Source: Candidatus Bipolaricaulota bacterium (GTDB taxonomy: Bacteria; Bipolaricaulota; Bipolaricaulia; RBG-16-55-9). Taken from it: a stretch of 20,415 bases of DNA. A model generated the notes under the pieces. The model was not told where the DNA came from, did not search any database, and worked only from the letters and a program-made list of their open reading frames with translations. The position numbers and the translations under genes were made by a program. Shown piece after piece: positions 18,583 to 20,415 of this stretch; the stretch's first letter is position 1; every line of letters begins with the position of its first letter. Where the stretch lies: assembly GCA_027021605.1 (NCBI GenBank), contig JALUUA010000010.1, forward strand, positions 1 to 20,415. Reading direction: 5' to 3'.

Positions 18583-19266
18583 ATGACGCACATCTACTTG
18601 ATCCGCCACGGCGAGACGGATTGGAACCGCGACGGCATCTGCATGGGCCAGATGGACGTCCCCCTCAACGCGCGGGGTCGACGCCAGGCCGAGCGCACCG
18701 CCGAGCGCCTCGCCCCCGTGCGCTTCGATCGTCTCTATAGCAGCGACCTCTCGCGCGCCCGGGAGACGGCGCAAATCATCGTCGAGCGGCAACCGCACGC
18801 CCCCGAGATCCGGACCCGTAGGGATCTCAGGGAGATGGACTACGGCCACTGGCAGGGCTACCGCCGCGAGGAGATCGAGCTGCGCTTCGCGGAGTCCTTC
18901 CAAGACGGCGATCCCCACCGCACGGATCCCCTGGCCTTCCGGCCCCAAGGGGGGGAGAGCCTGCGGCAGCTCTACGAGCGCTCCGTCCGGGCCTTCCGGG
19001 AGATCTTCGCGGAGAGCCGGGGGAAGACGATCGCCGTGGTGGCCCACGGCGGGGTGATCCGCTGCATGGTCGAGTGGGTGCTCCAGCAGGGCGCGCCCCG
19101 CTTCCGCGAGGGAGAGCCGTTTATCAGCTTCGGGTTCGCCGTCAGCAACTGCGGGATCACCCACATCCAAGAGGAGCCCGAGGGGCTCGTCCTCCGCGTC
19201 CTCAACGACACCTGTCACCTGCAACCCCTGGACCTGGAGGGGTACGACCGGCCCTCCGTCGCTTAA
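18583..19266 (+). CDS. Histidine phosphatase family protein (phosphoglycerate mutase-like)
   Basis: The 227-residue cytoplasmic enzyme belongs to the branch-1 histidine phosphatases. The phosphorylated histidine is His9 in LIRHGETDWN. The other active-site residues are visible: Arg8, Arg58 in YSSDLSRARETA, Glu84 in LREMDYGHWQG and His155 in VVAHGGVIR. Family members include cofactor-dependent phosphoglycerate mutase, alpha-ribazole phosphatase (CobC) and broad sugar phosphatases. The short LREMDYG.W form and overall size are closer to CobC-like or phosphatase members than to glycolytic mutase, but I cannot choose. It has its own promoter and no Shine-Dalgarno site. Its TAA stop shares bases with the stop of the convergent chorismate mutase gene. 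Confidence 0.94.
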   Translation: MTHIYLIRHGETDWNRDGICMGQMDVPLNARGRRQAERTAERLAPVRFDRLYSSDLSRARETAQIIVERQPHAPEIRTRRDLREMDYGHWQGYRREEIELRFAESFQDGDPHRTDPLAFRPQGGESLRQLYERSVRAFREIFAESRGKTIAVVAHGGVIRCMVEWVLQQGAPRFREGEPFISFGFAVSNCGITHIQEEPEGLVLRVLNDTCHLQPLDLEGYDRPSVA

Positions 19267-19589
19267 GCCCCCCGCGGGGACGTCTCGTCCGCTTCCGCGT
19301 CCGTCCCCCCCGCGGGATGGGAGCGCCGCGCGTCCTTCTCCTGCAGCCTGTGCGTCTCCTCCAGGATGGTGCGGTAGATCTTGAGGATCGCTTCCGTGCT
19401 TAAGGGGGTGTAGTTCCCGGCCTGGGTGACGCGGGCCAGCACCTCCAGCTCCCGCTCCGGCGAGCGCAGCGGCAGGTTCCGGGAGCGCTTCTCGCGCCCG
19501 ATTTGGAGGGCCAGCCGCGTCCGCTCCCCCAAGAGCTTGACGATCTGCTCGTCGATCTCGTCGATCCTGCGCCGCCACTCCTCCAGCAC
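19263..19589 (-). CDS. aroQ: Chorismate mutase, AroQ type
   Basis: The 108-residue protein is a stand-alone all-helical AroQ-class chorismate mutase, converting chorismate to prephenate for Phe and Tyr synthesis. The diagnostic stretch is RRIDEIDEQIVKLLGERTRL, then the second basic segment IGREKRSRNLPLRSPERELEVL and the final helix STEAILKIYRTILEETHRLQ. These provide the Arg, Lys and Glu residues that line the active site. The C-terminal tail after LQEKD is disordered and dispensable-looking. The start is a GTG at 19589, 6 bases after the stop of the upstream barrel-like gene, so the two are probably co-transcribed. The stop interlocks with that of the opposing histidine phosphatase gene. Confidence 0.9.
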   Translation of the reverse strand: MLEEWRRRIDEIDEQIVKLLGERTRLALQIGREKRSRNLPLRSPERELEVLARVTQAGNYTPLSTEAILKIYRTILEETHRLQEKDARRSHPAGGTDAEADETSPRGA

Positions 19590-19595
19590 GGCCGC

Positions 19596-20415
19596 TCAGC
19601 CCCCTTCCCCTTCCCCTTTCCCTTCCGACTCCGACCCCGTTTCCGCCTCGGAAGTCATCCCCAGGTAGAGCGAGAGCCCCACGCGCAGCATGAAGCCCCA
19701 GCTTAGGGTGGTGGAGACCTCGTCGCCGACCCTCTGCTGGGGCTCCGGCGGGGTGGGCGCCTCGGGGAAGGGCGGGCGGTAGGGCCACGTCGAGGTCGTG
19801 ACGGTCTGGGCGTAAAACGCGCTTAGCTCGGCTTCCACCGCGAGGTGGGGGGAGAGGCTCCACTCGGCCCCGACGGCTCCCTCCAGGGCCAGCGTAAGGC
19901 TCTCGCTCTCCCAGGGGGGGCAGCAGGGGGGAGCGACCTCCTCGGGGGCGGGTCCGGCGGGGCGGGGGCCCGGCACCGACACCGACATCGGCATCGGCAT
20001 CGGCGGCTCGCCGAAGAAGACCCCTTTCTCCCGGGAGCTTTCGCGGGCGTGGAGGCCGCGCCCGGCCGCGTAGAGATCCCCCCGCTCCGCGTCGACGAGC
20101 TTGAGGAGCAGGCCGCCCGCCAGCAACACGAAAGAGCTTTCGCCCCAGGGGGCGCGGTAGCCCCCGAGCCAGCCGCCGCCCTCGACGGCCAGCCGGGGCG
20201 TAAGCCAGTATCGCAAGAGCGCAACGGGGCTCGCCTCGACAGGGGAAACGCCGCCGGGGAGGAACGACAAGAACGGCGCGGGGAAGCGAGCGCCCAGGCC
20301 CCACGTCCGCCCCGCCGAGAGGTTTTCCGCCGGGGTCCCCAAGGGCTCCTCTCGATCCGGGGGTTGGGCATAGCCGGATGCGGGTCCGCCCCAGGCAAGG
20401 AGCATCGCGAGCAAG
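19596..20415 (-). CDS. Exported barrel-like envelope protein (5' end at window edge)
   Basis: The frame is open to the right edge. What is visible starts with the end of a signal peptide (MLLAWGGPASGYAQ), so the true start is probably just outside the window, although an ATG at 20405 exists. The roughly 270 residues contain alternating amphipathic strands (VALLRYWLTPRLAVEGGGWLGG, SSFVLLAGGLLLKLV, LTLALEGAVGAEWSLSPHLA, VSTTLSWGFMLRVGLSLYLG), typical of a small outer-membrane beta-barrel. Loops include PMPMPMSVSV and CC (APPCCPPW), and the tail is GSESEGKGEGEGG. The strongest point is the terminal strand followed by the low-complexity tail, so the barrel's closing residue is not the C-terminus. 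Function is unknown. It precedes the chorismate mutase gene by 6 bases. Confidence 0.65.
   Translation of the reverse strand, partial: LLAMLLAWGGPASGYAQPPDREEPLGTPAENLSAGRTWGLGARFPAPFLSFLPGGVSPVEASPVALLRYWLTPRLAVEGGGWLGGYRAPWGESSFVLLAGGLLLKLVDAERGDLYAAGRGLHARESSREKGVFFGEPPMPMPMSVSVPGPRPAGPAPEEVAPPCCPPWESESLTLALEGAVGAEWSLSPHLAVEAELSAFYAQTVTTSTWPYRPPFPEAPTPPEPQQRVGDEVSTTLSWGFMLRVGLSLYLGMTSEAETGSESEGKGEGEGG
19601..19636. repeat. Hexamer array encoding the tail of the barrel-like protein
   Basis: Six adjacent hexamers: CCCCTT three times, TCCCTT, CCGACT, CCGACC (plus strand). They encode the Glu/Gly/Lys/Ser tail. Confidence 0.8.
19975..20004. repeat. Hexamer array inside the barrel-like gene
   Basis: ACCGAC twice then ATCGGC three times (plus strand) encode a Pro-Met and Ser-Val alternating loop. 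The unit length and in-frame position match the other arrays. Confidence 0.82.

Noticed and set aside
1..20415. CRISPR arrays, tRNA or rRNA genes, replication origin
   Set aside because: I saw no regularly spaced identical repeats with unique spacers, no rRNA-like or tRNA cloverleaf sequence, and no DnaA-box cluster by eye.

Overview
The window is GC-rich bacterial chromosome (roughly two-thirds G+C by eye). Strong Shine-Dalgarno sites and sigma70-type promoters are easy to see. The hrcA-grpE-dnaK-dnaJ heat-shock operon, with a CIRCE operator and a DnaK that lacks the roughly 24-residue insert of proteobacterial DnaKs, points away from Proteobacteria. Signal-peptide beta-propellers, a lipoprotein and a barrel-like envelope protein suggest an envelope with an outer membrane. 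An uncultured, perhaps thermophilic, deep-branching lineage (for example Bipolaricaulota/Acetothermia-like) would fit, but this is inference and no marker settles it.

Layout. (1) 1-3978, minus strand: a membrane/periplasmic copper-redox cluster. In transcription order it holds a small Cys-containing membrane protein, a membrane-anchored CuA (cytochrome oxidase subunit II-like) protein, a 76-residue membrane peptide, a DUF3105-like anchored protein, a membrane-anchored blue-copper cupredoxin, and a secreted YVTN-type beta-propeller that runs off the left edge. No catalytic oxidase subunit is in view. (2) 4131-8994, minus strand: hrcA-grpE-dnaK-dnaJ with its promoter and CIRCE. (3) 9193-10945, minus strand: pyrE followed by an overlapping secreted beta-helix protein. 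(4) 11096-13957, minus strand: a secreted penicillin-acylase-family Ntn hydrolase with its own promoter and a textbook terminator. (5) 14167-16009, minus strand: a PKD/Ig-like secreted protein gene split by an IS630-family element with long terminal inverted repeats and an A7 frameshift site. (6) 16576-17178, plus strand: a lipoprotein of unknown function. (7) 17318-18403, minus strand: a secreted six-bladed NHL propeller. (8) 18583-19266, plus strand: a histidine phosphatase whose stop codon interlocks with that of a convergent chorismate mutase (19263-19589), which lies 6 bases after a truncated barrel-like protein gene (19596 to the right edge).

Two signals stand out. The first is the copper-redox cluster, with a novel-looking gene set, a roughly 60-residue His-containing insert inside the CuA domain, and hairpins in its gaps. 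The second is a set of at least seven short degenerate tandem arrays, all with a 6-base unit, scattered through unrelated genes (grpE, dnaJ, the CuA gene, the barrel gene) and also in non-coding gaps, with the purine-rich strand usually being the minus strand.
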